NCBI GenBank assembly: GCA_017303905.1
Contig: JAFLBH010000001.1
Coordinates: 310,001-374,000 of the forward strand
Direction: 5' to 3'
Length of the DNA: 64,000 nt
From: Bacteroidota bacterium
GTDB lineage: Bacteria; Bacteroidota; Bacteroidia; B-17B0; Aurantibacillaceae
Of the stretch, positions 37,080 to 45,457 are shown in pieces. Every line of letters begins with the position of its first letter. Positions within the stretch are counted from its first letter, which is position 1. The notes under the pieces are model-generated. The model worked only from the letters and a program-made list of their open reading frames with translations. It did no database searches and had not been told where the DNA came from. The position numbers were made by a program, and so were the translations under genes.

Positions 37080-37921
37080 TTCCTTTTGTCATCTTGAACC
37101 TGAGACACTGTTTCCAAAGAATCTTTCTCAGGTTTAAATTTATTTTTAATTACATACACATATCCCAACTTTTTGAAATCTGCAATCAGTCTGATTTTAA
37201 CTGTGTAGAAAGGATCGTTACTTCTGCGTTCGTAACTATCGATTACACCTACATTAATTCCCTCAGGAAATATCCCCGACAATTCACTGGTTGTAACTGT
37301 ATCGCCTTTTACAATTTTTGCGTGTGTTGGTATGTCCTTTAATATGCAATAACGGTAATCATCCCCCTCCCATATAAGTAAACCATAACTGCCATCACGC
37401 TTTAACTGACAATTCACACGTGCATCTTTATGAAGCAAGCTGATTACAGAAGAAAAGTTCTCAGATACATCCTTTACAAATCCCACCGCGCCATCACTAT
37501 TAATCACGGCCATATCGCGTGTGATGCCTTGAGCGCTTCCAATATTTAAAGTGATGTAATTACTGCGGCGATTAATACTAGTGTTCACCACCTTGGCGCC
37601 AACATATGAATATTGCTGCTTATACAATGTGTCTTTACGAATGTATTGCTTCATGGGCACAGCCATGTATCCTTTGCGGAGCATATTGTATAAACGCGTA
37701 TTCTCATCCGAAAGACGTTTGTTTTCTTCTTTCAATAATAAATACTCTCTTACGTTTGCCGCGGTATTATAAACGTTAGCTGTAACGCGATTGGCAGAGT
37801 TAAAAATGCCGGAGCCTTGATATCCGCTGTTCATGTACATCATGTAAAAACACACCAATTCAATAAAGAGGAAAATAAAAATGAAGTTGTGTTTGTATAT
37901 GAATGCTAATAAATTTCTCAC
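37076..37921 (-). CDS. mreC: Rod shape-determining protein MreC
   Basis: The product has 281 residues from a GTG at 37919-37921. A membrane anchor (FIYKHNFIFIFLFIELVCFYM) is followed by a coiled coil (NVREYLLLKEENKRLSDENT) and the periplasmic double beta-barrel (NIGSAQGITRDMAVINSDGA, LLHKDARVNCQLKRDGSYG, GDTVTTSELSGIFPEGINVG). It scaffolds the elongasome in the periplasm. A hairpin with a T-rich tail lies directly upstream, between mreB and this gene, and may reduce its expression relative to mreB. Confidence 0.95.
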   Translation of the reverse strand: MRNLLAFIYKHNFIFIFLFIELVCFYMMYMNSGYQGSGIFNSANRVTANVYNTAANVREYLLLKEENKRLSDENTRLYNMLRKGYMAVPMKQYIRKDTLYKQQYSYVGAKVVNTSINRRSNYITLNIGSAQGITRDMAVINSDGAVGFVKDVSENFSSVISLLHKDARVNCQLKRDGSYGLLIWEGDDYRYCILKDIPTHAKIVKGDTVTTSELSGIFPEGINVGVIDSYERRSNDPFYTVKIRLIADFKKLGYVYVIKNKFKPEKDSLETVSQVQDDKRK

Positions 37922-37927
37922 CGGAAA

Positions 37928-37964
37928 AAAATAAAAAATGAAGCAAGCTCTAAGAACCTGCTTC
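37928..37964 (-). terminator. Hairpin with T-rich tail between mreB and mreC
   Basis: On the minus strand GAAGCAGG (37964-37957) pairs with CTTGCTTC (37947-37940), with one G-U pair, and is followed by ATTTTTTATTTTTTT, ending a few bases before the mreC GTG. It looks like a partial terminator inside the operon. It could set the mreB:mreC ratio or protect the mreB 3' end. Confidence 0.7.
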
Positions 37965-37996
37965 TTCCTATAAAACTACAACCTTAAGTGATGTGA

Positions 37997-39019
37997 TTAC
38001 TTGATAAGGAAAGGGAATTTATGAACATTTTTCAGTGCAATTCCCGTACCGCGTGCAACGGCACGAAGTGGGTCTTCACACACGTGAACCGGCAATTTTG
38101 TTTTAAGAGAAATACGCTTGTCTAATCCGCGTAAGAGTGAGCCGCCACCCGCCATAAAAATCCCTTTACGGTAAATATCGGCTGCTAGTTCAGGAGGGGT
38201 CATTTCAAGCGCATTCAAGATCGCTTCCTCTATTTTAGAGATGGATTTATCTAAGCAATGTGCAATCTCCACATAACTGATATAAACCTCTTTTGGAATA
38301 CCGCTCATTAAATCGCGTCCTTGAACCGCAAAATCAGGCGGCGGGTTTTCGATTTCAGTCATGGCCGCGCCTACTTCAATTTTAACACGCTCAGCACTTC
38401 GCTCACCAATTAAGATGTTGTGTTGACGGCGCATATATTCTTCAATGTTTGCGTTAAAATCATCACCCGCAATACGAATGGATTTATCACAAACAATCCC
38501 GCCTAAAGCAATAACCGCAATTTCAGAAGTACCACCACCAATATCAATAATCATATTTCCCATTGGTTCTTCTACGTCGATTCCCATACCAATAGCCGCT
38601 GCCATGGGTTCGTGAATCATGTATACTTCTTTAGCTCCGGCGTGCTCCGCACTATCTCGAACCGCACGTTTTTCTACCTCGGTGATACCGGATGGAATAC
38701 AAATAACCATTTTAAGAGACGGCTTAAAGAACTTGTTACCCGGGTTAATCATTTTGATCATCCCCTTAATCATTTCTTCAGCTGCCTGGAAATCGGCAAT
38801 AACTCCGTCTTTTAACGGACGAATTGTTTTGATGTTCTCATGTGTTTTACCGTGCATCATTTGCGCCGCACGACCAACGGCAATAACCTTACCGTTAGTT
38901 CTGTCAACCGCCACAATACTTGGTTCATCCACCACAACTTTATCGTTATTGATAATAATTGTATTGGCTGTGCCTAAGTCAATCGCAATGTCTTGTGTTA
39001 AAAAATCAAATAATGCCAT
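37997..39019 (-). CDS. mreB: Actin-like rod shape protein MreB
   Basis: The product has 340 residues. It has the actin-fold nucleotide motifs IAIDLGTANTIIINNDKVVV (phosphate 1), NMIIDIGGGTSEIAVIALGG (phosphate 2) and GIFMAGGGSLLRGLDKRI (adenosine). It forms membrane-bound filaments that direct side-wall synthesis. It is the first gene of the leftward mre operon, 62 bp after the purH stop, with a -7 box TAATTTTG 8 bp upstream of its ATG and a purine-rich gggaagg between. Confidence 0.97.
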   Translation of the reverse strand: MALFDFLTQDIAIDLGTANTIIINNDKVVVDEPSIVAVDRTNGKVIAVGRAAQMMHGKTHENIKTIRPLKDGVIADFQAAEEMIKGMIKMINPGNKFFKPSLKMVICIPSGITEVEKRAVRDSAEHAGAKEVYMIHEPMAAAIGMGIDVEEPMGNMIIDIGGGTSEIAVIALGGIVCDKSIRIAGDDFNANIEEYMRRQHNILIGERSAERVKIEVGAAMTEIENPPPDFAVQGRDLMSGIPKEVYISYVEIAHCLDKSISKIEEAILNALEMTPPELAADIYRKGIFMAGGGSLLRGLDKRISLKTKLPVHVCEDPLRAVARGTGIALKNVHKFPFLIK

Positions 39020-39026
39020 ACCTTCC

Positions 39027-39034
39027 CAAAATTA
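39027..39034 (-). promoter_or_regulatory. Possible -7 box for mreB
   Basis: On the minus strand TAATTTTG matches TAnnTTTG and ends 7 bp before the mreB ATG. No clear -33 TTG is seen, so this is a weak call. Confidence 0.35.
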
Positions 39035-39081
39035 CTTTTTATTTGTACGTAAAAATATCTTTAAAGTTCTTTTTTGTTTTT

Positions 39082-40608
39082 TTAGTGTTTGAAATGGCGA
39101 GTACCGGTAAACACCATACTTAATCCATTTGTGTTACAATAGTCAATACTGTCTTTATCCTTAATCGATCCGCCCGGCTGAACCACTGCTGTTATGCCCG
39201 CCTTATGGGCGATTTCAACGCAATCCGGAAAAGGGAAAAACGCGTCGCTGGCCATAACCGCTCCCTTTAAATCAAAACCAAAACTTACCGCCTTGGCGAT
39301 GGCTTGTTTCAAAGCATCAACACGAGAGGTTTGTCCGGTACCGCTTGCTAATAACTGACCGTTTTTAGCTAATACAATCGTGTTTGATTTTGTGTGCTTC
39401 ACCAGTTTATTCGCGAAAATCAAATCAGTGACCTCAGCTGCTGTTGGTGATTTAGTAGTTGCAGGCTTAAAGTCGTTTGGAGTTTCAGTTTTTAAATCCT
39501 TATCCTGCTCAATAACGCCGTTCAAGAGCGTACGGAAAGATTTATCGCTCAACTTCACATGCTTTTGAACAAGAATAATACGATTCGGTTTAGCTTTAAG
39601 AATTTCAACTGCTTTGGCATCATAAGCCGGAGCAATAACTACTTCACAAAACAATTTGTTTATTTCTTGAGCCGCCTCTTCATCAATACTTTTGTTAGCG
39701 ATAAGTATGCCGCCAAATGCAGAAACTGGATCTCCTGCCAATGCATCTAAATAAGCTTGTTTAATCGTTGAACGCGATGCAACTCCGCAAGCGTTATTAT
39801 GTTTTAAAATGGCAAATGTTGGTTCTGTGAAGTCTGCAATTAAATTAACTGCAGCGTCTACATCCAACAAATTATTGTAAGAAAGTTCCTTCCCGTTCAG
39901 TTTTTCAAACATGGCATCGAGGTTGCCATAAAACACACCTTGCTGATGCGGATTTTCGCCATAACGTAAAACTTGTGCTGATTGAATGCTTTGTTTGAAT
40001 TGAGGGATGTTTTCAGTTTGATTAAAATAATTGAAGATAGCAGTATCGTAATGTGAGCTGGTTGCAAATGCTTTTGCTGCGAAATGTTTGCGGTCGCTTA
40101 AATCTGAAAATCCGTTTTTTGTCTCTAATAATTCTTGTAATGATTTATAATCGTTACGTGAAGAAACAATGATTACATCATTGAAATTTTTAGCTGCGGC
40201 GCGTATTAAAGAAATTCCACCGATATCAATTTTCTCAATGATATCTTGTTCGGATGCGCCTTTAGAAACTGTTTCTTCGAATGGATACAAATCAACAATT
40301 ACCAAATCGATATTTGGAATGTCGTGCTTTTCCATTTGCTCAACATCGCTTTGTAATTCACGGCGACCTAATATTCCGCCAAAAATCTTTGGATGCAATG
40401 TTTTAACACGTCCTCCAAGAATTTCAGGAAAAGCGGTTAAGGATTCAACGGCCTTCACCGGAACTTTCAAATTTTCAATAAATGTTTGCGTGCCGCCGGT
40501 ACTATATATGGTTACTCCAAGTTCGTTTAACTTTTTAATGATTGGCTCAAGGTTATCTTTATAAAATACAGATACTAAGGCGCTGTTTATCTTCTTTAAC
40601 TGACTCAT
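39082..40608 (-). CDS. purH: Bifunctional AICAR transformylase / IMP cyclohydrolase
   Basis: The product has 508 residues from the ATG at 40606-40608 (MSQLKKINSALVSVFYKD). The open frame runs 27 codons further upstream, but a TAnnTTTG box lies inside that extension, so the shorter start is right. The N-terminal MGS-like cyclohydrolase domain has STGGTQTF and GGRVKTLHPKIFGGIL. The C-terminal transformylase domain has LRYGENPHQQGVFY, LKHNNACGVASRS, DPVSAFGGILIANK and QPGGSIKDKDSIDYCN. It catalyses the last two steps of IMP synthesis. Confidence 0.96.
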   Translation of the reverse strand: MSQLKKINSALVSVFYKDNLEPIIKKLNELGVTIYSTGGTQTFIENLKVPVKAVESLTAFPEILGGRVKTLHPKIFGGILGRRELQSDVEQMEKHDIPNIDLVIVDLYPFEETVSKGASEQDIIEKIDIGGISLIRAAAKNFNDVIIVSSRNDYKSLQELLETKNGFSDLSDRKHFAAKAFATSSHYDTAIFNYFNQTENIPQFKQSIQSAQVLRYGENPHQQGVFYGNLDAMFEKLNGKELSYNNLLDVDAAVNLIADFTEPTFAILKHNNACGVASRSTIKQAYLDALAGDPVSAFGGILIANKSIDEEAAQEINKLFCEVVIAPAYDAKAVEILKAKPNRIILVQKHVKLSDKSFRTLLNGVIEQDKDLKTETPNDFKPATTKSPTAAEVTDLIFANKLVKHTKSNTIVLAKNGQLLASGTGQTSRVDALKQAIAKAVSFGFDLKGAVMASDAFFPFPDCVEIAHKAGITAVVQPGGSIKDKDSIDYCNTNGLSMVFTGTRHFKH

Positions 40609-40637
40609 GTTTTCGTAAAATGCCTGTTTTTCGCAAG

Positions 40638-40645
40638 CAAAGGTA
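40638..40645 (-). promoter_or_regulatory. -7 box for purH
   Basis: On the minus strand TACCTTTG matches TAnnTTTG, 29 bp upstream of the ATG at 40608. It fixes the purH start. No PurR-like operator was recognised. Confidence 0.55.
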
Positions 40646-40702
40646 AAATAAGCGCTTGGCTTTGAGGGGTCTGTTGAAAAAAATGGCAAAAATTAAAGCC
40701 AT

Positions 40703-40735
40703 AAAAAAAGCCATCCGAATGGGGATGGCTTTTTT
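40703..40735 (-). terminator. Terminator after the 1,521-residue T9SS substrate gene
   Basis: Perfect stem GCCATCC (40710-40716) and GGATGGC (40723-40729) with a 6-nt loop, A7 on the left and T6 on the right. It terminates leftward transcription ending at 40750 and separates it from purH. Confidence 0.9.
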
Positions 40736-40749
40736 GAAGTGTGGTACTA

Positions 40750-43700
40750 TTATTTAATCAGCGTAACGTGACCGGTTTTGTATTTGGCTTCTTTTTGGGA
40801 AGTCGTATACTTTATTTTGTAAACATAAGTGTCGTCCTTAATCACATCTCCTTTGTTGAATTTCGCGCCATTCCAACCTACCAAAATATCCTTTGTACTA
40901 AATATTTTCTCGCCCCAACGGTCAAAAATATCCATTTCAAAGTCTGATAAATCTAATCCGAATGGAGAAACAACCACACGGAAAACATCATTTAATCCGT
41001 CTCCATTTGGAGTAAAGGCATTTGGAACCCATAAACCATAATCATTTTTCACTTCTACTACTTTCACAGCAGTGTCTTTACATCCAAATTCATTAGTTGC
41101 AACTAATGTAATATACATAAATCCATGCGTTCCAAAGGTAAAGCTTGTGTTTGTGTTAGAACTATGCATAAAGTCGCCTATATTCCAGAAATAGGTGTTA
41201 TTCTGAAGTACAGTACTTGTGTTGATGAACTCAACTGTTGGATCAGCTATACTAATTTGATTATCCGGTAGTATTTTAAAGTCAGCTATTGGTAAATCGC
41301 GTACAATGATTGGTGGTACTTGTGTGAACACATTACAACCAATGTTATCGTAGTAATTAAAGGTCGCCATAAATGTGCCTGCCGTGGTGTATGTATGTAT
41401 TGCCGAAATACCTGTTGTTGTAGAATTATCACCAAAAGTCCAAGTACCGGTGCCTCCATTTACGCTTGGTACATTAAACTCTATTTTTAATGGGCGACAT
41501 CCTTCTAGTGTATTTGTAGTAATACTTACAATTGGCATTGGGTTAACTAATACCGCCACTGTAGAGACATCAGGACATAAGCTTGCGGTTGGACTTGAAT
41601 TAGTATTATAAGTTAATACAAAGTTTCCTGAGCCCGATGCTGACGGATCAAAAGTATTATTTGCTACTCCTGCGCCAGACCATGTTCCGCCGGGCGTCAT
41701 GACAGAACTATTTAAGTTAACTGCCGAAGCATTCCAGCAGAAAGGACCAACACTAGATGTAAGCGTTGCCGGGATAAACTTTTCCACATTAATGTCTATG
41801 GAAGTTGTTTTAACACACGGTCCGCTACTTACCGTGTAGGAAATGGTATTAGCCCCTATTACTGCTATTTGTGGGTCAAACAACCCGCTTGGGGAAACTG
41901 CATTATTGCCTATCCCACTATAAACTCCACCTGTAGGAGAAACCAATAATTGCACAGGTGCCATATTATTACAATATGGCCCTACTTGTGTAATGGTAGG
42001 TTGCGGTATCGTATGAACGTTTACCTGCAAGGTAGAAACATCCGGACAAAGTGTTAAAGTTGGGACAGAATTAGTGTTATAAGTTATCACATAAGTTCCA
42101 GCGCCTGAAAGTGCCGGGTCAAAAACACCAGCGTTAACGCCTGTTCCTGTCCACGTACCTGTTGTGTTTGCAACAATACCCATTAAATTAACTGTTGGAT
42201 CACTGATACAAAGCGGCGTAACAGAACCGGTTAATGTTGCCGGGTTATATTGTTCAACATTAATTGTAAGGGTTGAAGCTGCTGAACATGTTCCGGTTCC
42301 GGTAGTGTAAGCAACAGTATTTCCTCCAACTGCAGCTAATGAAGGAGTAAAAACACCTGTACCACTCATGTAGGCAGTAGGTGTCCATGTTCCGGTAGTT
42401 GGCGTTACATTAATTACTGTTGGTGGGAAATTAGTACAAAACGCGCCACTGGTGATTGTTGGCGTTACCGGAACTATTACTTGTATGTCTACCGATTGAG
42501 TTTGTGCGCAATTTACTTGCCCAACCGGATTTACCGTAATACTATAAACGGTGCTCGCAGTTGGAGAAGCTACAGTGCTTTGAGTTGTGGTGCTCGTTAA
42601 CGCAACATTTGGAGTCCACAAATAAGTAAAGTCAGTAGTTTTTGTAATCGGACAATTACCAAATCTAACATTCGGACGGTTTACAGTAGTGAAGCAAGTT
42701 GTGTTTAATCCGCATAAGTTTTGTGAAGAACTATAATAATAACGCGTTTTTGCCACGCCGGTGTTTGTGTACGGCATTAAGGGATTTGAAGTATATGGAT
42801 TACTGGAAACCCAATTAAAACAAATATCAACTAATATACTAGATACTCCATCCCAATTAAATGGTGTGTTAAATGTGTGATTATTCCAACCGGTTGTTGG
42901 TGAATAATTAGCAGGATTTAATACTTGCGTAAATCCGACATTATCCCAAACATTATTCAAAACCGTAAGGTTGGTACATTTCATTTTTATGGTAAATCCT
43001 TGCAAGGTTCCTATATAAGATTGTGTGTTTAATCCTATTGGCAACATTGACTTTACAAAGAACTGCATAGACGGAATGGACCCCGGCTGAATTCCCGCCG
43101 CGGTTAGGTCGGCTGCTGTAAATAATAATTGATGGCGACAAACATCATAATATCCGCCATAAACACTAGGAAAACTGTATTGTGTATTTGTTAAAGAGCC
43201 CGAGCCAACAGATAGGATTTTAGGGTTGGAACACGCTGCCGTAATTGCGCCGCCACAAACAGGAGCAGTAGTATTACTTAAACTAACACCCATTGGAACA
43301 TTTCCCGAAACACATAATACAGAATTGGTAGGCGTAACCGTATACGAATAATTATATGGGCTTATAGTAAACGTGGTATTGTAGAAACAGGCGCCATCAA
43401 ACACAGCAACAGAATAGGTGCCAATTGCTAGACCGGAAACACTATCCTTAATAGAAGTTGTGTTTAATAATGTTTGATTAAATGTTCCGTTTGTAACAGT
43501 GTACGAATATGGCCCAATTTGTGTGGTGTTTAAATTTACTACGGCATAAGCAACCGGAGGACTTGTTGGGCAAATATCTTTAATATTACTTATATAAATA
43601 CTTCCGCCTGCAATTTGCTTTAGAGTATACCTAACGGAATCTTTACATCCTTGAGGAGTTGTATAAACAACAGTATAAACTGCATTATTTACAGGTCCAT

Positions 43701-45315
43701 TTACAACTAACGATTGAGACCCTGCGGCACTTGCTATTTGACCAGCACTATTATACCACACATAGCCTGTACCGGTTGTTGCGGTAATTATGGCAAGATT
43801 TCCACAGAAGTTTTGATTATATTGATAATAGGTTGGTGGAGCAACCCCAACTGCTACGGTAGACGTTGCTACCCCGCAGGAAACTGCTGTTACGGAAACA
43901 GTATAAATTCCCGGTGGAAGATTTTGCGCTGTATTTGTTGTACTGACGACAGTATTTGCAGCATTGACCCATGTATAATTATATCCGACATTACTTCCCT
44001 GGACACTCACAGTAGCGCTTCCACTTGATCCTCCCGGACACGTAGGGGATGAGTTCATAGCCGTAATTTGTACACCAGAAATTTTTACTGTATCATTTAA
44101 TGAGATTGTGCAACCCGTTGGCGTAGTCATTTTAACCTGAAAGACCTGACCAACAATTGCCGGATTAACTGTTAAAGAAGGCGTATTACCCCCAACCAAT
44201 GGAGACATTGGCGTCATGCCCGGTAACTGATACCATTGATATGCAACATATCCTAATGGTGCAGTTAGCACGGCGGTGTTTGTACCGGCACACATGGCAG
44301 AATAAGTTCCACCCTGAGAGCATTCTGCATCAACATACGCGTATCCCCAATGTCCACCATAGCAACAACCACCAACTGTAAATTCGAGATTCACTGCTGT
44401 TACAGTTGCATAAATGGGAGAACTTAAGTCAACACCATATTGTCTCCACTTTCTGTATAAAATTTGGTTTCCGCCTAGAAGAGCGCTGTATTTAAACGAT
44501 GTGTCTGTTGCGGCTTGCGATCCATTCACGTTATATACCCCGCAAGTTCCACCTATTGGATTATTGTTTTGATCTAAAACCGATACTTTAAAATATGGCT
44601 GTTGGTTGGCAGCATGAGCTCCATAAAAAACCAAAGCAAATGCGTAAGTAATATTTCTATTGAAAGGAGTTAACGCGAAATTATATCTTAATTTGCAGGC
44701 GCGATAATTAGCAATGGCACCGTTCATTCGTACGGAATTTCCGTCAGGATAAAAAGGAGAAACATGTGGAATGTCCGATACCGTTTGAGTACCAACTACT
44801 CTTACAGCGATTGAATCATATCCGAACTGGTTGCAAGTTGGATAAACCGGATTTGTAGGAGGTATATTCATTACTGTATGGTAATTTGCTGCATTGGTTA
44901 AACCTGCATTATTACCACCCGGGCTAACAATTGTACCGCCGGTTTGAGTATAATTTGGGCTTTGTGATCCTGCAGGGCCACATGTGTTTGAGTTTCCAAT
45001 ACTCCCGGTCCAGTTACCGAAATTGCTATTTTCAAAGCTTGCATTAACGCAGCCTGCTCCCTGAATAACAGGGTTATTACCCTTTGCGTTCCACGCATAA
45101 GGATCTACAGGCAACTTATTCTTCATTTCTTGCTGAGCAATAAATTCTCTTTCCAGCGCAAACAAATAACCTTCAATATCGTCTTGGTTCATTCCGTTCT
45201 TAATGGCTTGTTCTTTAGCCTTTTCACGATCAAAACTTTCAAGCTGAGGCTTAACTTGGGCACTTAATGTTCCGAAGAGAATAGCTGCAATAAGTAAAAT
45301 AAATCTTGCTTTCAT
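40750..45315 (-). CDS. Secreted T9SS substrate with PKD-like domains and gliding-associated C-terminal domain (paralogue A)
   Basis: The product has 1,521 residues. It has a signal peptide (MKARFILLIAAILFGTLSAQ), then an N-terminal region with DIEGYLFALEREF and DPYAWNAKGNN, a cysteine-rich domain (FTVGGCCYGGHWGYAYVDAE), SprB-like and Ig-like repeats, repeated LTGSVTPLC / TGTWTGTGVN units, PKD domains near 1320-1430 and a final block WVPNAFTPNGDGLNDVF ... YKTGHVTLIK. That final block is the gliding-motility-associated (type B) T9SS sorting domain. Likely exported across the outer membrane and attached or released. It is 1.5 kb of residues closely related to the gene upstream, with its own terminator. 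Function unknown; probably a surface adhesin-like protein. Confidence 0.92.
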   Translation of the reverse strand: MKARFILLIAAILFGTLSAQVKPQLESFDREKAKEQAIKNGMNQDDIEGYLFALEREFIAQQEMKNKLPVDPYAWNAKGNNPVIQGAGCVNASFENSNFGNWTGSIGNSNTCGPAGSQSPNYTQTGGTIVSPGGNNAGLTNAANYHTVMNIPPTNPVYPTCNQFGYDSIAVRVVGTQTVSDIPHVSPFYPDGNSVRMNGAIANYRACKLRYNFALTPFNRNITYAFALVFYGAHAANQQPYFKVSVLDQNNNPIGGTCGVYNVNGSQAATDTSFKYSALLGGNQILYRKWRQYGVDLSSPIYATVTAVNLEFTVGGCCYGGHWGYAYVDAECSQGGTYSAMCAGTNTAVLTAPLGYVAYQWYQLPGMTPMSPLVGGNTPSLTVNPAIVGQVFQVKMTTPTGCTISLNDTVKISGVQITAMNSSPTCPGGSSGSATVSVQGSNVGYNYTWVNAANTVVSTTNTAQNLPPGIYTVSVTAVSCGVATSTVAVGVAPPTYYQYNQNFCGNLAIITATTGTGYVWYNSAGQIASAAGSQSLVVNGPVNNAVYTVVYTTPQGCKDSVRYTLKQIAGGSIYISNIKDICPTSPPVAYAVVNLNTTQIGPYSYTVTNGTFNQTLLNTTSIKDSVSGLAIGTYSVAVFDGACFYNTTFTISPYNYSYTVTPTNSVLCVSGNVPMGVSLSNTTAPVCGGAITAACSNPKILSVGSGSLTNTQYSFPSVYGGYYDVCRHQLLFTAADLTAAGIQPGSIPSMQFFVKSMLPIGLNTQSYIGTLQGFTIKMKCTNLTVLNNVWDNVGFTQVLNPANYSPTTGWNNHTFNTPFNWDGVSSILVDICFNWVSSNPYTSNPLMPYTNTGVAKTRYYYSSSQNLCGLNTTCFTTVNRPNVRFGNCPITKTTDFTYLWTPNVALTSTTTQSTVASPTASTVYSITVNPVGQVNCAQTQSVDIQVIVPVTPTITSGAFCTNFPPTVINVTPTTGTWTPTAYMSGTGVFTPSLAAVGGNTVAYTTGTGTCSAASTLTINVEQYNPATLTGSVTPLCISDPTVNLMGIVANTTGTWTGTGVNAGVFDPALSGAGTYVITYNTNSVPTLTLCPDVSTLQVNVHTIPQPTITQVGPYCNNMAPVQLLVSPTGGVYSGIGNNAVSPSGLFDPQIAVIGANTISYTVSSGPCVKTTSIDINVEKFIPATLTSSVGPFCWNASAVNLNSSVMTPGGTWSGAGVANNTFDPSASGSGNFVLTYNTNSSPTASLCPDVSTVAVLVNPMPIVSITTNTLEGCRPLKIEFNVPSVNGGTGTWTFGDNSTTTGISAIHTYTTAGTFMATFNYYDNIGCNVFTQVPPIIVRDLPIADFKILPDNQISIADPTVEFINTSTVLQNNTYFWNIGDFMHSSNTNTSFTFGTHGFMYITLVATNEFGCKDTAVKVVEVKNDYGLWVPNAFTPNGDGLNDVFRVVVSPFGLDLSDFEMDIFDRWGEKIFSTKDILVGWNGAKFNKGDVIKDDTYVYKIKYTTSQKEAKYKTGHVTLIK

Positions 45316-45354
45316 TTTATGTAATTTCTAGCTTACTAAAATAACAAAAGCATG

Positions 45355-45382
45355 GGTGGCGCCCCCTATGATTTACTCATTT
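45355..45382 (-). promoter_or_regulatory. Shared upstream element of paralogue A
   Basis: On the minus strand this reads AATGAGTAAATCATAGGGGG followed by CGCCACC. The same layout (TGAGTAAA, a short spacer, then a G/C palindrome around GGGGGC) occurs at the same distance, about 40 bp, upstream of the start codon of paralogue B (50083-50110). The surrounding sequence is much less alike. It is a candidate operator or promoter element; the binding factor is unknown. Confidence 0.5.
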
Positions 45383-45412
45383 ATTGCTTTATTTCACTCA
45401 ATTAACAAAAAC

Positions 45413-45440
45413 AAAAAAGCCGCGCTTTTTGGGCGCGGCT
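45413..45440 (-). terminator. Terminator after paralogue B
   Basis: Stem GCCGCGC (45419-45425) and GCGCGGC (45433-45439), with A6 at 45413-45418 giving a U-run leftward. It ends transcription of the upstream gene (stop at 45458), so the two paralogues are transcribed separately. Confidence 0.88.
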
Positions 45441-45457
45441 TAGGTGAAAAATTACTT

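Noticed and set aside
40609..40689. 27-residue N-terminal extension of PurH
   Set aside because: A -7 box lies within it and the normal PurH start is at 40608.
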